From positions 558,001-622,000 of the forward strand of contig PTEX01000035.1 in the NCBI GenBank assembly GCA_003342815.1: DNA of 64,000 nt. Reading direction: 5' to 3'. Below the pieces are notes generated by a model, which had not been told where the DNA came from, searched no databases, and worked only from the letters and a program-made list of their open reading frames with translations. Shown piece after piece: positions 13,109-25,500 of this stretch (within the stretch, counting starts at the first letter, position 1; each line of letters starts with the position of its first letter). The stretch is from Eudromia elegans. Lineage: Eukaryota > Chordata > Aves > Tinamiformes > Tinamidae. Both the position numbers and the translations under genes were made by a program.

Positions 13109-14316
13109 CGGATGACGGGGCTGTAGGGACTCCGCGAGCGACGCCAGCTGCTGTAGGGGCTGGGCGACACATCCCCGCCGCGCTCGTAGCTGCTGTGCCG
13201 GCTGTAGCTGGGCGAGCGGCGGCGGCTGTAGGGGCTGAGGGGCGAGCGGCCGCCCACGGGGCTCAGCGACTTGCGGCACCGCTGGCTCTGTGACGAGCGG
13301 TGCAGCGGGGGGCTGTCGTCCCGGCCAGGGCTGGGCGAGGAGCGCTGCCGCCTATACGCCTTGGGCTCAGGCTTTTCATCGCGGTAGGCCTTTGGCGGCT
13401 CCTTGTAGGCCGAGGGCGGCTCTTTGGCCGCTTTCGTCCGGCTGCGGTGCGCTTTGCTCTCCCGCTCTTTCCTGCCGCTGCTGGGAGAGGAGAGGGAGCC
13501 CTTCCTGCGGCCCTCGCTGCTGCTGCTCTTGAGTCCTTCGCGGTCCTGACCCCCGCTGTGGTTGTGACGGCTGCGGGACTTGGAGGACGAGGAGGCCTCG
13601 GCCGCTCCCCTGCCTGCTGCCCCCTCGTGCGCTGGCTTCTCCTCGCCGCGCCGGCGGTGCTCGCGGTGCCGCTCCTTGGAGCGGCGGCTGCTGCCGCGGT
13701 GCTCACGTCGGGAGCGACTGCCGCGCTCCGAGTCGCCCCGCTGCCGCTGGCTCCCGCCGCCGCCGGTGGAAGAGGCCGGGCTGCCGCCGCCACTGCCTGC
13801 GCCGCCGGTGCCGGCCGCGCCGCTGCCCACCAGCCCCTCGGACTGGGAGCTCACGTCGTCGTACTCCTCCACGAGGGTGCTGAGCCCCCCGCCTGCGCGC
13901 CGCTTCTCGGCCTCCTGGGTCGCGCCGCCGCCGCCGCCCCCGCGGCCCCGCCGCCGCTTGTGGCGGGAGCCCGAGCGCCGCTTGCCCCGCGGCCGCTTCC
14001 GCTCCCCCCCTTCCCCGCAGCACGAGGAGGCGCCGGTGGCCGCCAGGAAGAGCAGGGACTGCGGCGGCAGCGGCGGCTGCAGGAGCGGCGGCTGCAGGAG
14101 GGGCGGCTGCAGGAGCGGGAAGAGCAGCGGGTGAGGGGCCGGCGGCGGCGGCTGCGGCTGGGCCGCGAAGCGCTTCCGCCGCCGGTGGTGCAGCCGCTTC
14201 TTGTCGGCCGCCGCCGCCGCCGCCTCCACGGCCGAGCTGCTGCTGCTCCCGCCGCCGCTCGCCCAGCCCCGGCTGCCCCCGCTCCCGCCCGCCGCCGCCT
14301 CCGACGTGCTCGGCAT
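13109..14316 (-). CDS. CDK13: CDK13 coding exon 1: N-terminal disordered and RS-rich region
   Basis: This exon encodes the first 402 residues plus two bases of an Arg codon completed in exon 2. Along the protein come an Ala/Ser/Gly-rich start (1-38), a basic stretch [12 protein letters not shown] (39-50), a Pro/Leu segment with three LLQPP repeats (about 67-83), a second basic patch (105-124), the acidic motif [11 protein letters not shown] (150-160), the basic [13 protein letters not shown] run (211-223), [17 protein letters not shown] (298-314) and an Arg/Ser-Pro domain (about 325-402) with [18 protein letters not shown]. These motifs are those of human CDK13 from memory; low-complexity linkers differ. 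The ATG at 14316 heads the known MPS start, but its context is weak (T at -3, C at +4). The donor is CG|GTGAGT at 13109/13108. The region is disordered and is thought to target the kinase to nuclear speckles. High GC creates long meaningless frames on the opposite strand. Confidence 0.95.
14071..14115 (-). repeat. CDK13: In-frame 15-bp tandem repeat encoding LLQPP
   Basis: About three copies of a 15-bp unit containing GGCGGCTGCAGGAG on the plus strand lie within CDK13 exon 1. On the sense strand they encode successive LLQPP units around residues 67-83. Human CDK13 also carries Leu/Gln/Pro repeats here, so this is likely a length-variable coding minisatellite. Confidence 0.8.
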
Positions 14317-14731
14317 GGAGCTCGCTCAAGGCCGAGGACGCGGCCTAGGGGGTTCCGCCGCCGCCGCCCTCAGGGCGCCGCGGGCGCCATGGAGACGCGG
14401 CGCGGGGCCTCGTCGCTCGCTCCCCCCGCGCCGCCTCACATGGGGCTGCGCGCGGCCTCCCGCAACACGGAGGAGGCGCCTGCGGGCCGCGGCGCCCGCT
14501 CACTCCATGCCGGGCCGGGCCGGGCCGCGCGATGAAGCGATGGGAGCCGGGCCGCGCCGCCGCCTCCTCCTCCCTCCGCAGCCGGGGCTGAGGCCGAGCC
14601 GGGCCGCCCACTGCCCTTACCCTGCGCGGCGGGGCCCCGCGGCCCGGTCCCGCCTCGGCGGCCGCCCCCGGCCCGCGCGCGGCCTCCGCGCTGCCTGCGC
14701 CTGACACACGCATACACACGCACCGGGGACG

Positions 14732-14743
14732 CGCGCATGCGCA
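14732..14743. promoter_or_regulatory. NRF1-type palindromic site
   Basis: CGCGCATGCGCA matches the NRF1 consensus YGCGCAYGCGCR on the reverse strand. It lies about 420 bp upstream of the CDK13 start codon within the CpG island, a typical position for this factor in housekeeping promoters. Binding is inferred. Confidence 0.7.
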
Positions 14744-14784
14744 GGCGCGGCGGCACGGAGTGCGGGTGGGGGGAGGCGCCTCCG

Positions 14785-14789
14785 CCAAT
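14785..14789 (+). promoter_or_regulatory. CCAAT box
   Basis: CCAAT in the context CCGCCAATGCC lies in the CDK13 upstream island, between the NRF1-like and TCTCGCGAGA motifs. Such boxes usually bind NF-Y. The element is short, so support comes from its clustering with other promoter motifs. Confidence 0.5.
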
Positions 14790-14814
14790 GCCGCTGCCGG
14801 GGCCGGCCGCCAAG

Positions 14815-14824
14815 TCTCGCGAGA
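14815..14824. promoter_or_regulatory. TCTCGCGAGA palindromic core-promoter element
   Basis: A perfect copy of the vertebrate TCTCGCGAGA element, linked to CpG-island and often bidirectional promoters and reported to bind ZBTB33-type factors. It lies about 500 bp upstream of the CDK13 ATG. Being a palindrome, it gives no direction. Confidence 0.75.
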
Positions 14825-14860
14825 GCGCCGCGCCGCGCGCCCCTCCCCCGCGCTGCCCCC

Positions 14861-14888
14861 GTCACGTCACGTCTCGCGGTAATGGCGG
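14861..14888. promoter_or_regulatory. CRE/ATF-like double site and YY1-like motif
   Basis: Two overlapping GTCACGTCACG half-sites (TGACGTGAC on the minus strand) are followed by a second CTCGCGG and then AATGGCGG, a YY1-like core. They extend the CDK13 promoter motif cluster. Factor binding is inferred. Confidence 0.5.
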
Positions 14889-14930
14889 GTGGGGGCTCCA
14901 CATTTCCTGGCGCGGAGGTCAGCGGCGCTG

Positions 14931-14939
14931 CTTCCGGGT
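14931..14939 (+). promoter_or_regulatory. ETS-family site
   Basis: CTTCCGGGT fits the ETS/GABP core found in CpG-island promoters. It is at the far upstream edge of the CDK13 motif cluster, about 620 bp from the start codon. Confidence 0.5.
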
Positions 14940-17900
14940 GGTGTTGCCAGGGCGACGCGGCCTGCCCGGCCTGAGGCCCCGGCGCGGCCCGGGAGCCGCC
15001 TCGGCGCTGAGGGAGGCCCTGCCCGGGGCCTGGTGCCCGTGGAGCCTCGTCAGGGCATGGCGGGAGCCTCGGCGGGGCCTTCCTGCTCCAGGGTCACCTG
15101 CTGAGCCGATTCAGTGCGTGGGAAGAAAAGTAAACGTAAAAGGACAAAGAGATTATGTGGTGTCACTATAAAGCTCCGAGAACCGCTGCTGTTTGCAAGG
15201 AAAGAAAAATATATCCTTAAGCACACTGCTGTGACGGAGAATAGTAGGTTACTTACACAGAGAACTCAAAGCAATTTGAGAGTTTCTACACCAAGAGACA
15301 TAAAACATAGCACCAAAGAAAAAAAGTTCAGCAAAATGAGAACTTGCTAATTTTCTTCTAAAGATAGCTGTATTACACATAAAGCTTATTTCAGCTACAA
15401 GAGAATTCCCTCTGAGCCCCCCACAGTAAGCTGCAGCCCTAAGCTATCTACTAGCCAGCTCGATCCTGTCCAAAATGCTCATACAAAGGATGCCATTTAA
15501 TAAAATGTTCATCTCACATGGTAGCACCCGTGGAAGCAATTGTATTTTCCTCCAAACAAGCACAGAACCAGCAAATATCCAGCTAACCTGACCTTGGACA
15601 AGGCTCTCCAGGCGCATAGTGAGCACCTCTCCTTGCGCACACCTGGTTAAATGAGGGAGGAAAGAATGATTACAGGCTTTCAAACCATACCCTGAGATAC
15701 TTAGAGACCAAAATGAAATAAAAAAAAATAAAAAAGAAAGAAAACAGCAGAAGAAGACCTGGTGTTGGACTAAATCATCCTTTCTCGTAGATAAAGCAGC
15801 AGATTGGAGACAAGATTTAGTGATTCATACAAAAACATATAGACATAGCGCAAAGAAAGGTGTCTTTCATGTTAGAAAATTGCTTGGTCATTGCTAGTGT
15901 TTGTGACCTGCAAAGTTGCTAAAGGCTTGTTAAAAGTGAGTTTATGTTATAGCATTTTGTCCTATCAGCAATTCAGTTAAGGGGAGAAATAAGAGACCCA
16001 CTAAAACGCTTGTGAGGTATCAAGTCTGCTAAACCTGTCCTGTGTGCACCTTCCTCATCACGCTTAGTCTCTTTATGAAATCTCACTCTGGTCGGAATTG
16101 TCCTGGCCTCAAAAAGATGTTTCCAGGGGGCCAAGGCGTGATTAGAGCTGATTCTCTGGGGTATTCTCTTTTATAGCTCTTGTATAGAAGAAAAGAAAGA
16201 AAAGCTCTATAGCTTCTTTCTAGAAGGAAAGAAAAATGCTTTCTTTTTGATGTGCAGAAAAGCTTAAAGAGAAGGCAGGAATAGAGGAGAGAAGGTGTTG
16301 GGAGATGTCTGCAAAACCCGTCTGAAGTTGTGAGCAGGGTGGGAGAATGTCAAAGCTGGTTGCTGACAAAGTGCATGATAAACATTGTTATTTTTAACTG
16401 TGGAAACCAGTGTGCTACTGTTACAAAAACCTAACAGAAGTCTAAGTGAATTTAAGTGCTGGTGCATTGCATTACTGAAGTAATTTGGAGCAGGTATTTC
16501 CTGGGTCTGACTGCTTTTAACAACGGGAGTCATAAAGAAGGTTTATCATCATTCCTGGTTTTACTTTAAGAGTCTATGTACTGCAGAGAATCACACATGA
16601 GCAGTACTCCTAGTTCTCCTTTCTGTGTGCGTCATTTGTTCCACAAAGCACCACCAATAATTCCATATCAAAATTAAGGATTTGCATAATGACAAATCAG
16701 GTAAAACCAGTTTCCTATACCTCTGAAATAAACAATTATTTCTTTTTCTTTAGCGAAATCATGGGAGTGATATATTTTGTGCCTTTTCCATAGATTGGCC
16801 TAGTCACTAGGGAAAAACTATGCTCTTCACCCTTCCTATTTTACTCAATATACTGTCAGTTCCCTATGAGCCAAATCATCAAAGCAAATCCAGTGAATTC
16901 ATCATGATCATGATTTAAACTCTTTTTGCAAGTGAACACCGAACTAAGGACAGAATTTTATAAGGTGAAAACCTATTTCTACATGGACAATCATCTTTTA
17001 TAGTGTGACAGCTGAAAGCAAGAATTGAATAGAGTTCACTGCCTACTATTTCCTGAAGCACTTGGGAAATTCCATAATAATAAAGCCTTGGGTTGAGATC
17101 AAGCACACACGTAACAGGGAAACAAAAGATCCTCACTTTAGAGCCCCAAAAGGTATATATCTGTTCAATATTTTGCTGGAAAATGACTGTGATCCCTTGC
17201 ACATAATAGCATTTTTACTTAGTCTTTCTACCTCTCAGATCAACATTTTTAAAGCAGCTATCTGCAGCAACTGGGTTTATTAGAGCCTATTTTTGCCATA
17301 TTTTAGCGCACTTCAGTCTGTCCTACAACTCAGCTCGCACCTTGAACCGCGGCCCAAGCAACCTCTTCCTCGGAGATTCCCTTCATGTGCTTGCTTGGAT
17401 TTGGAAAACATAAAGAGAAGCCCAAAATGCAAGCAAATCCGCAAGCAAAACTTTCAACCGACATACAAGTAAACCTTTGCAATCGGCAGTATTGACCTCG
17501 TCTCCTTGCAATAGTGTAGAAGCTAGCAGAGACCCTGGAACACTACCTAAATCCCTAGGCTAGAACAGCGCTGACTTGAATCTTGGCACGCTGCTTTTCC
17601 TTTGCACGGCAGAGCAGAACCACGCTCTGGCCTAACCCAGCCTTCAGGGGAGGGCTACCCTGCACTTTGCCCGCCTTGTGCTTAGCATTGGAGAGCAGAG
17701 AATGGCCACGTGAGGCATAAAAGATTCAGTCAAACCAATCATGTCTCCCACAGTACTGAATGCGGATGATTTTTTTTTTTTTTTATGTTGCTTAGTATTA
17801 GTTGGGAGAGTTTTGCAAGAGTGATTTTTTACCTCCTTTTCTGACTTGCTTAAGTGAGCATAGTCACGGGATGGGAAAAAATGCACAATACCATCAAGGC

Positions 17901-20900
17901 AAACTACAAGAGAGCTCTGGAAAGCAGTTTACAAAAGTCTAGGTCCAAGTAAATATTCCTGGTGCAATGTGGGTCCTTATTAGTAACCTGTAAGCCTACA
18001 CAGTCTATCTGGGTTATATCCTCAGATGAAAACACTTCAACTGCAAAGGCATGCTTAACTGAACACTAAAGCAGTTTCATTACTTCCTAAAAAATTAACT
18101 TTTTTTTTCTGATGTTTGACACTACTGAAACTAGCTTCAACTTTGCATATTTTTGTTTTTCTCCCAACCTGCTTGAGTGCTGATTTCAGACTCCAATGAA
18201 GTCTCAAGTTTTCTCTTCCCCTTTTTCTGCCCTCTCTCTTTACCTTCACTTTCTCATAAGTTATTGACTTTCATCGCTTGAGCTGCCTCTCTGCTGCCTG
18301 TACTTCAACCCTTGTTCTGATCAGCACTACTTCCCAAACTTTTTAAGGTGTATCTAACATACCACCCTGAATGTCATCCTAAGTGCTTTAAGAAGAATTT
18401 GCTATTTTCCCTCGTAGACTTTAATAGTCTTCTGGTTACCTTGCAATCCATTTTTTCTTAGCTAAGAAAATATACTGTAAAAGACTGAAAGAGAAAAAAC
18501 AAACAACTCCCCCACACACATGTACAAGACCACCACCACCACCACCCCAAAAAAAGAGACCCTCTTTTCCACTACTTTAACATCTTGATTCCCTTTGATG
18601 GATTCTTCCATTTCCCAGAGCAAAGCAGCAATATCTCTCCTTTCAAATACAGTACCTCAACTGCCAGTAAGCCTGCTTTTATGACCCTGCTATTTTACTC
18701 CACCCTTTATCTCTGCTCTGATTCACATTTCTTACAAGGCTATAATCAAAGCATTCATTACATGTTTCTGTCATGACGCACATGCACGTGTATGCATGCA
18801 CACACACAGACACACACAGAGTCCTTCAAGTTTTGTCTTGAAATTTATGCCTTACTGAGAACACCTCGTTCATTTTTTCTCTTTTTTAATGCTCTCCCAT
18901 AGGCCGGTGAATGAAAGATCCTCACAGACTGGCCTGCTGGCTTGGTGATGTTAGAAATTGGGAAAGTAGTCACTGCTGAATCACAGGGATGTGAGACTTG
19001 TGAAACTCAGCCTATATTTAAGGGCATCAGGTGAAGTCATTTCAGGAGAGAAGGTTACTAGCCAAGAAGGATTACCAGGACCTAGCCCATGGTGCATTTA
19101 TTTTACTTTAAATTGCATTTACTCATGAATATGCTATGCATCACAAAAGTCAGACAGTGATGCAGTCAGAAGCAACATACCTCGTATCGTCCTCACTGTC
19201 CCAAGTGGAATGCTTCTCAGATGTAATCTGTGGTACGCCATCAAATAGCTTGTCTTTCTATAGCATCAGCTTTGTCCGTACCTTTTGCTGCTCGTTACGT
19301 ATGTGAATATTCAAGAGCTGTGAAGAGATTCTCCAGCCTGTGTGGTGTGGCTAATGGTGAGGCATTTCATGCTCACAAGAATAAATACACATCAGGCTTC
19401 TTAGATTAAAAAAAAAAACAAAACAAAACCAAAACAACAACAACAACAACGAGAAAGAAAACCAGAAAAGCTGAAAAACAAGTAAGCAACAAGCCACCAG
19501 ACAAATACAGAAAATGCTTTACTATAGGAGCAATTCTAGAGAGCGTGGATAGTTACACAGGGTGGGCCTGGCCAGTTCCACAGAGGCTACAATTTCCAAT
19601 TTACCCTCAAGTAGTCACTAGCATTTCTGGAGCAAAAAATACATCATTTGAAAGAGCAGTGTGATTAATAGCAGAGCTGTGCAGCTTTTGCACATGGAAC
19701 AAGCCTCATGACTCATGAGAGGAGTGCCTTCACCAGAAGCCAGGCTTTTACTTTTTTCTCTGCCTGCAAGTTGGTTACTCCAGATTGTAGAGAGATTTGC
19801 CAACAGCAGCATTATCAGTGCTGGCAGCTCTCAGGCTAACAGTGACAGAGGCCTCGGATTGAGCAGGGGAAAGCTATAGAAATCCATAGGGTCCTGGCAT
19901 TACAAAGCACAGCTGCAACAGATGCCTTTCAGAGAACCGAATTCTTCAGAATCGCTGGAACCATTGATGGCACAATGCCTTGTTCGAGGGAAAGGAGCAC
20001 AAAAATAAGGTTAAAGATATATTTTTGTCATTTCCTGCAGTGCTGTGAGAATCATAGTTCTGAGGAGCTCCGTGGTTTGTTAGTCTGAAGCAAGCTGAAA
20101 TTTTATGCCTTAGGAACAACGCCTTTGTAGAGATCTTCTATTTTGTGAGGTGTTGTCTTATGCACAGGAGATGAAAACAGTGGTACGCACTCCAGAAAAA
20201 TACACTTGGAAAGATTAGGCCCAAAGTCACACCAATTCCAAAAGTATTTGTACAAAAACTCTGGAGAATGAGCCATTAGAAGAGAACATCCCTAACAGGG
20301 ATGCCAGGGAGGGAACTTGGGCTAAGCCTTACACATTTTGAAAAACAAGTACTGTAACTTATACTCTGTTTTCACCCAACTGCTTTGCTGGATGTGGAAG
20401 AGCACCCTTAGGCAGCTCAAGGTCTTTTTTCCAAGTGACTGTCCACTTTCTTTGACATGATACTGTTGATACAAACCAATACTGATCTGTCCATGCACTG
20501 ACAAGGAGACTTTACTACATACTTCATGGGCAACAACTTCTTTTTGTTAATGCTTTTGATATATTTTCTTCACTTTTATTTATTTATTTCTTTGCAGTTT
20601 TGTTTCCAATCTTCCTGTGTCAACATGCTTCATTTCTTAAATAAATATAGTCCCTCCACATACACACACAAAGCTAGAAGTTGAAATTTCTGTGATATCT
20701 GCAATAGCTGACCTGAATTCAATCAGACCAACATCTTACAGAGCTTGGAGATATGTAAATATATATTTTGGTTAAGCACAGAAGATGTCTTATGTTTACT
20801 CCCTGAAGTATTTCATGTATTCACGTTTCTTATGAGCATCTTGCAAGAACAGTCTGATGTCTCAATGCACTGTCTTTCTCTGTTAAGACCTTTGCCTTTC

Positions 20901-21695
20901 TTGACTGCAGCTGTATTCGTGTTTTGCCCTAAGACTGTCTAGTGCCTGAAACACAATAATTCAAGTTTTCCAAGGCACTGTGGAAAAGCTAGCTAGATTA
21001 AATACTGCAGTGAATTTTTTTCCAAACAGAATAAATGTTTCTATAAACTTGTCAGTTGGAAAAAGAGAGAGAGAGGAATAAAGCCTTGTGTGTTGGTTGC
21101 TCATGAGGCCAGAGGATTTAACAGTGAAAATGGGATGTATTTGCTCATACTCTAGAAAGGAATTGAGAAAAATTAATGCCATTTTAGGTCACTGATAGAT
21201 CATTGAATCTGCTTCAGTTGTGATTGTTCGTATTCAGAGAAAGATTAAGTTAAATCCTAGCAGGTGCAGAGTAGGTTGCAAGTATATCAGTAGTAGGGAG
21301 ATCATATTTTTAGGAGGAGACCAGCAGAGCATGGCTAGTCTAGCACAACAAAGACTAACAGGAAAACTCATTGTTCTGTAAAATTAGCTTGGGGAGATAA
21401 ACACCTGGAAAGAAGAACTGTTTGTGCTGAAGGACAGTTAGCGCAAGTAGCTGTAAACAAGCACTGCATGAGTATAGTCTGGAAATGCACATTCGTTACT
21501 TGTTAAAAGACTGAAATTTTGGAGTCATCTGCTCATAGAGAAACTAAATTGTTAAACCCAGCAAGGGATGAAGCTTTATCGCTCTATAAAGTCATCATTC
21601 ATGAAAGATTGGTTTGGCTGATGTCTATAGTAGTAGAGGTCTGAACTTGGTTTTAAAAAAAATCCTTCCAAGCATTATTATAACTGATAACTGAT

Positions 21696-21733
21696 GTTAT
21701 GTTAACCAATAACCTGTGTTATCATAACATAAC
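21696..21733. repeat. Nested inverted repeat
   Basis: GTTATGTTA at 21696-21704 is the exact reverse complement of TAACATAAC at 21725-21733. Inside lies a second, smaller pair, ATAAC and GTTAT. The local sequence could fold as a two-tier hairpin. It lies in an AT-rich intergenic region, where such palindromes arise by chance fairly easily. Confidence 0.6.
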
Positions 21734-22419
21734 CGATTAATAGGTTAGGTTTTTCATCTTCTAATTTTGCATGGTAGTGAATTTTCTACACTGGAAATCC
21801 CACACATTAGGATGCTGCCCAGATCTGCTTGAGAGAATAACTCAAGTAAGAGCTTGAATCATGCTAAGTGAGATAGAAACTTCACTGCTTTATAGTGGTC
21901 ATTATTACCCAGATTCATCTTCATCCTTTAGCCTCTGGAAGGAAAAGGGTTCTTAATCTGGAGGTGCCAGCAAATTACCCCGCTTGAGTATTAGGAGAAG
22001 AAGATGTTTCTTTATCCTCTCTTACAGAATGTGCATCTTGTCTTCTCTTTTAAATTATTCTTTTAGAACAAATGAAAATAATATTATCTTCTATGCCTGT
22101 AGACTTCCATTTGCCCTCTTTGGGCTTTGTTGCTAATGGGCACCAGTCTGGAGTAGAGTTTTCTAGCTTCCGAGAAGCAAAACATCCCCACTAAGGCAGT
22201 CTCCTTGCCTGCTGACGGGAAAAAACTTAGCCCCGGTCCTTTGGGAAAATGCTCTATGTATTCTTCCTGAAGCTGTCAGGCTAGAACTTCATCTCTAGCA
22301 GCAGTGCTCTTAGCTTTGGGTGAAAAGGTGCTCACTGCCGTGCTTCCACCCAGCCACAGCCTGCAATTTTCCTTTTTCTTTTTTTTTTTTTTTTTTTGGT
22401 TTTAATTCCCCTGGTTTGC

Positions 22420-22580
22420 AAATCCCGAGTCGAAACACGCCGTAGTGCAGCACACATTCCCTCTGCTGGCTGAGCTCTGCCCTCCTGCGCTCAGACCCTG
22501 AGTCACCCTGGCGTGTCGGCGCCGCCGGCAGCGGGAGCAGCAAAACCACTTGCCGCTTCATGCGGAGGCCTGCGTCAGAT
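22420..22580. promoter_or_regulatory. CpG-enriched pocket with AP-1 core
   Basis: A short GC- and CpG-rich pocket in an otherwise AT-rich intergenic region. It includes TGAGTCA, an AP-1 core, at 22499-22505, a GGCGCCGCCGG stretch near 22520, and TTTGCAAAT, one base off an inverted octamer. It directly follows a T19 run. It is a candidate distal regulatory element for RALA or CDK13, with no proof beyond composition. Confidence 0.3.
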
Positions 22581-25500
22581 TTGCCCCCCAGCTCCTGGCC
22601 CCTCTCCTGAAAAAGGGCAGCAAAGAGTTTTCAGCTGCTAGATCGGTTCCCATACAAATGCTTTGGCAAACGAGTTTGCAGAAAACTTTCCCTAGAGGTC
22701 AGCACAGCAAAGAACATGAAGCTAGCAGGGCTGCTGCATCCGTAGGAGCCCTTCTGTTGCAAAGGTCTTAGTTCCTCCTCCAAGCGCCGCTGTGGGGATG
22801 GCCTCTGTTTTGTTGCCCTTGGAATAGCTCCCCATTCTGAAAGTTAACTAATTCCATTCATGCCATTCTCCTTCCAGACCTATGAGTCAAATGTACTCTT
22901 TTTTTAACAAATTGGTACTTCCTGGAAGGCAGTATGATGAACTTACAGTTAAAGTAAGAAATTCTGCCTCAGTATCAAAAGGAGCTGCCTTCTCTGAGGT
23001 GCTGAATATAGAGATCTATAAATGGAGGTGAAGGGAGCCATAGAATTGTTTCAAGCTTTTGCATACAGCTTCCCATGGGAGATACCACAGGTTATCTTGC
23101 TAATTTGTCTCAGTTTTACCAACAGTATTTGAGAACAGCCTACATTTTCATATAACCAAAACATTTCTTCTTTTTCATGTCCAAGCATACAGGAGCCCTC
23201 AGAAGATACGCTAATGAAATACTTCAAGGATTAAAAACATAGATTTTTGCAGACACCATTTACCCCTGTTGCATTTCAAAGCGACGCATGCCTGAAATCT
23301 GAAGTACAACTCCAGTAAAAAACTTTGACCTCATTAATCATGAATGAATTCAGAGCCACTTATAGGACTCTTGCACCTACAGTAGCACTCACAGGATGTT
23401 TAAAATAATAACAGTTTAGTCATCAAGAGGGTAAAGATGTGCAAGAAGCTGCAAAAAAATAAAAATGAGCAGAACATTAAGACCTTAAGATAAAAGACGG
23501 TTTTAGCTTACGGTTTTAGTTTATCCTTTACACACATCCTGTTCCAAAAGTTATTCTGCAGGTGCTATAGATGGAAGATATAGGCGTATCCTTCTGAGCT
23601 ATCTTCTGTTTTGCAAACCAGTAGAAATGAGTCCCGTGTTGCACACCTTCACAGAGGGGCAACGTCAACATGCTCTAATAGACACTCCAGTCAGCCATGT
23701 ACCTCTTCCCTGTGTGAACAAGTTTCCCAGTAGCGATTTTACAGGGCTATTCAACTTATCAGTTATCTGACTTCCTAGTTTCCACTTAGATGTAGCCACG
23801 TAGATTCAAAGGTCTTTCATTGTTTTGGACTTACAGCAGGGCAGATAAGAAAGAATCTTCATTTGCAGAAGTATTTCTGTTCAGATGTACACTGAGAAAA
23901 CGAACACTGTCTCACAGAATAAAACATACCCTGCAATGAAACCTGCTCCACCCTGTGCCTTATTCCCAGGGTCCTAGGAGATCAAAGATCTGCCTTAAAT
24001 CAGCTTTTTCTGTTCTAAAAAAGGCACTCACTTCTTTTGACCCACTTGCATTATACAGTTGTGACTGTGTCTTCCATTCGAGAGGTTTTATAGACACTGC
24101 ACTTGGAGATATTGTGAAAGCACCAGAGCGTTTAGTCATTAAAATGTCCTCTTTTCAGGCCACTGCTATGACATTTTTTTCTTTATCCATACTGCTGGGC
24201 TCCCTTTCTCTGCAAACCTGGGGTCAGCTAATACTACCTGGTCCTTGAGAACGGCTTCTCCTCTCCATGAACTGCATCAGCAGAGTACTCCCAAATGCCA
24301 CCTAACCAAACTTGAGCCATCTCATTCCAGCAATGGACAAACAAGCGGCAAATAGGGAAAATAAGGAATGATCAAACCACCCTGAGCTGTAGTGCAACGA
24401 GAAAGCCAAGTCAGTCTCCCCCTCAAAGACAGAAATCACACGAGAAGTTCCCACAAGCTTCCACTCTTCCTGCTTGCTCAAAATGAGAACAATTTTTCAT
24501 CTGTTCGTCTGAAAAAGCTCTGGCCACATGTAGCAGTAGCGTGTTTGCTTCTCTGTTCTTGCAGCTGGCATCTGTTCAACCTTAGCTGGAAAATGTCGCA
24601 TTTTATAGTTACGCATTGTTATTGTTTCACATTTCTCTGTGTTTCACTTCACTTCTGTGATTGCAAAGAGCCTGGATGATAAATTGCCATTACAGAAATA
24701 AACACAGTCTTTGGGCACAGCCACTTTCAACTGAGAGTACCAGTTCTGCTCATCTGTGTGTGCACCAATACAAACTAACGTTTCATTCCAAATACAAAAC
24801 TAGATTTCTTCAAGAAAACTGGGAGAGTGCAAGGCATTTGATTTCAACAGAAATCAATCTTTCCACAGAAGAGTCACTGGTGCACTTTTTTTTTTCTTTT
24901 TTCCTCCTCAATTCTCTTCAGTTTTTAGACCTTTTTGTAAAAGACTTGACCTCCAAAAGGTGTACTAGCTATTTTTCATGGACTCTTAGAAGTAACTTGC
25001 AGATCAGAGTTTGAAAGCCGTTGAATTCACATTTAAATGTCTGCCTCTGCACTTCTAATATCCACAAAAGCAATCATTGCATCTCAGTGAAGGGAGGAGA
25101 GGCCAAAACCCACTCTGATTAGTGAAAACGTGACTAATATGATCATTAATCAGATCCTGCAAATCCCAGGAAAATTTTCACACATGCTTCTTCAGTCCTT
25201 CTATCACTTTATAAGGATAACATATGTCTGTGTTTCAGAGTATATGCATTATTTCAAGCCTCCTAAAAGGCTTGAAAAGTCTTTTGTTCTGTTGCCCTTT
25301 CCTTCACATTTCTCAGAGCTAATTTTTTTCCAGTTTTGACAAGGACACTGGATTTCCTACCTGATGCTACCACAGCATCTTTCTGTGGTCACAGAGCTCT
25401 GATACGAGTGATCCAGGGTAAAATGGAAATCTTCAGCAGAGTCTATGGAATTACTTTTTGCAACCAAAAACAATATCCAGGCCACTAAGCCTTGAAATAT

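Larger units (their letters stand above)
13080..15080. promoter_or_regulatory. CDK13: CpG island over CDK13 exon 1 and promoter
   Basis: This stretch is very GC-rich and dense in CpG, in sharp contrast to the AT-rich flanks. It covers the first coding exon and the upstream region. It is the expected housekeeping-type promoter island of CDK13. The part upstream of the start codon (about 14317-14700) presumably holds the 5' UTR and initiation sites. The exact start of transcription cannot be read from sequence. Edges are approximate. Confidence 0.85.

Noticed and set aside
2242-14316. CDK12 instead of CDK13
   Set aside because: [20 protein letters not shown] and [15 protein letters not shown] followed by this RS pattern, and the RALA neighbour, all point to CDK13.
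13300-14535. Long plus-strand frame (about 411 codons) opposite CDK13 exon 1
   Set aside because: It lies antisense to a confirmed exon in a very GC-rich island where stops are rare. Its product is low-complexity Ala/Arg/Gly with no family signal. Other long frames in this block have the same cause.
14737-15350. Plus-strand frames beside the CDK13 promoter as a divergent coding gene
   Set aside because: Composition-driven, without recognisable domains. Only a non-coding divergent transcript seems possible, and it is unproven.
15755-15790. TGTTGGACTAAATCATCC as a CR1 3' remnant
   Set aside because: About 18 bases resemble the CR1 3' UTR, but no flanking CR1 sequence or tail is present. Too short to call.
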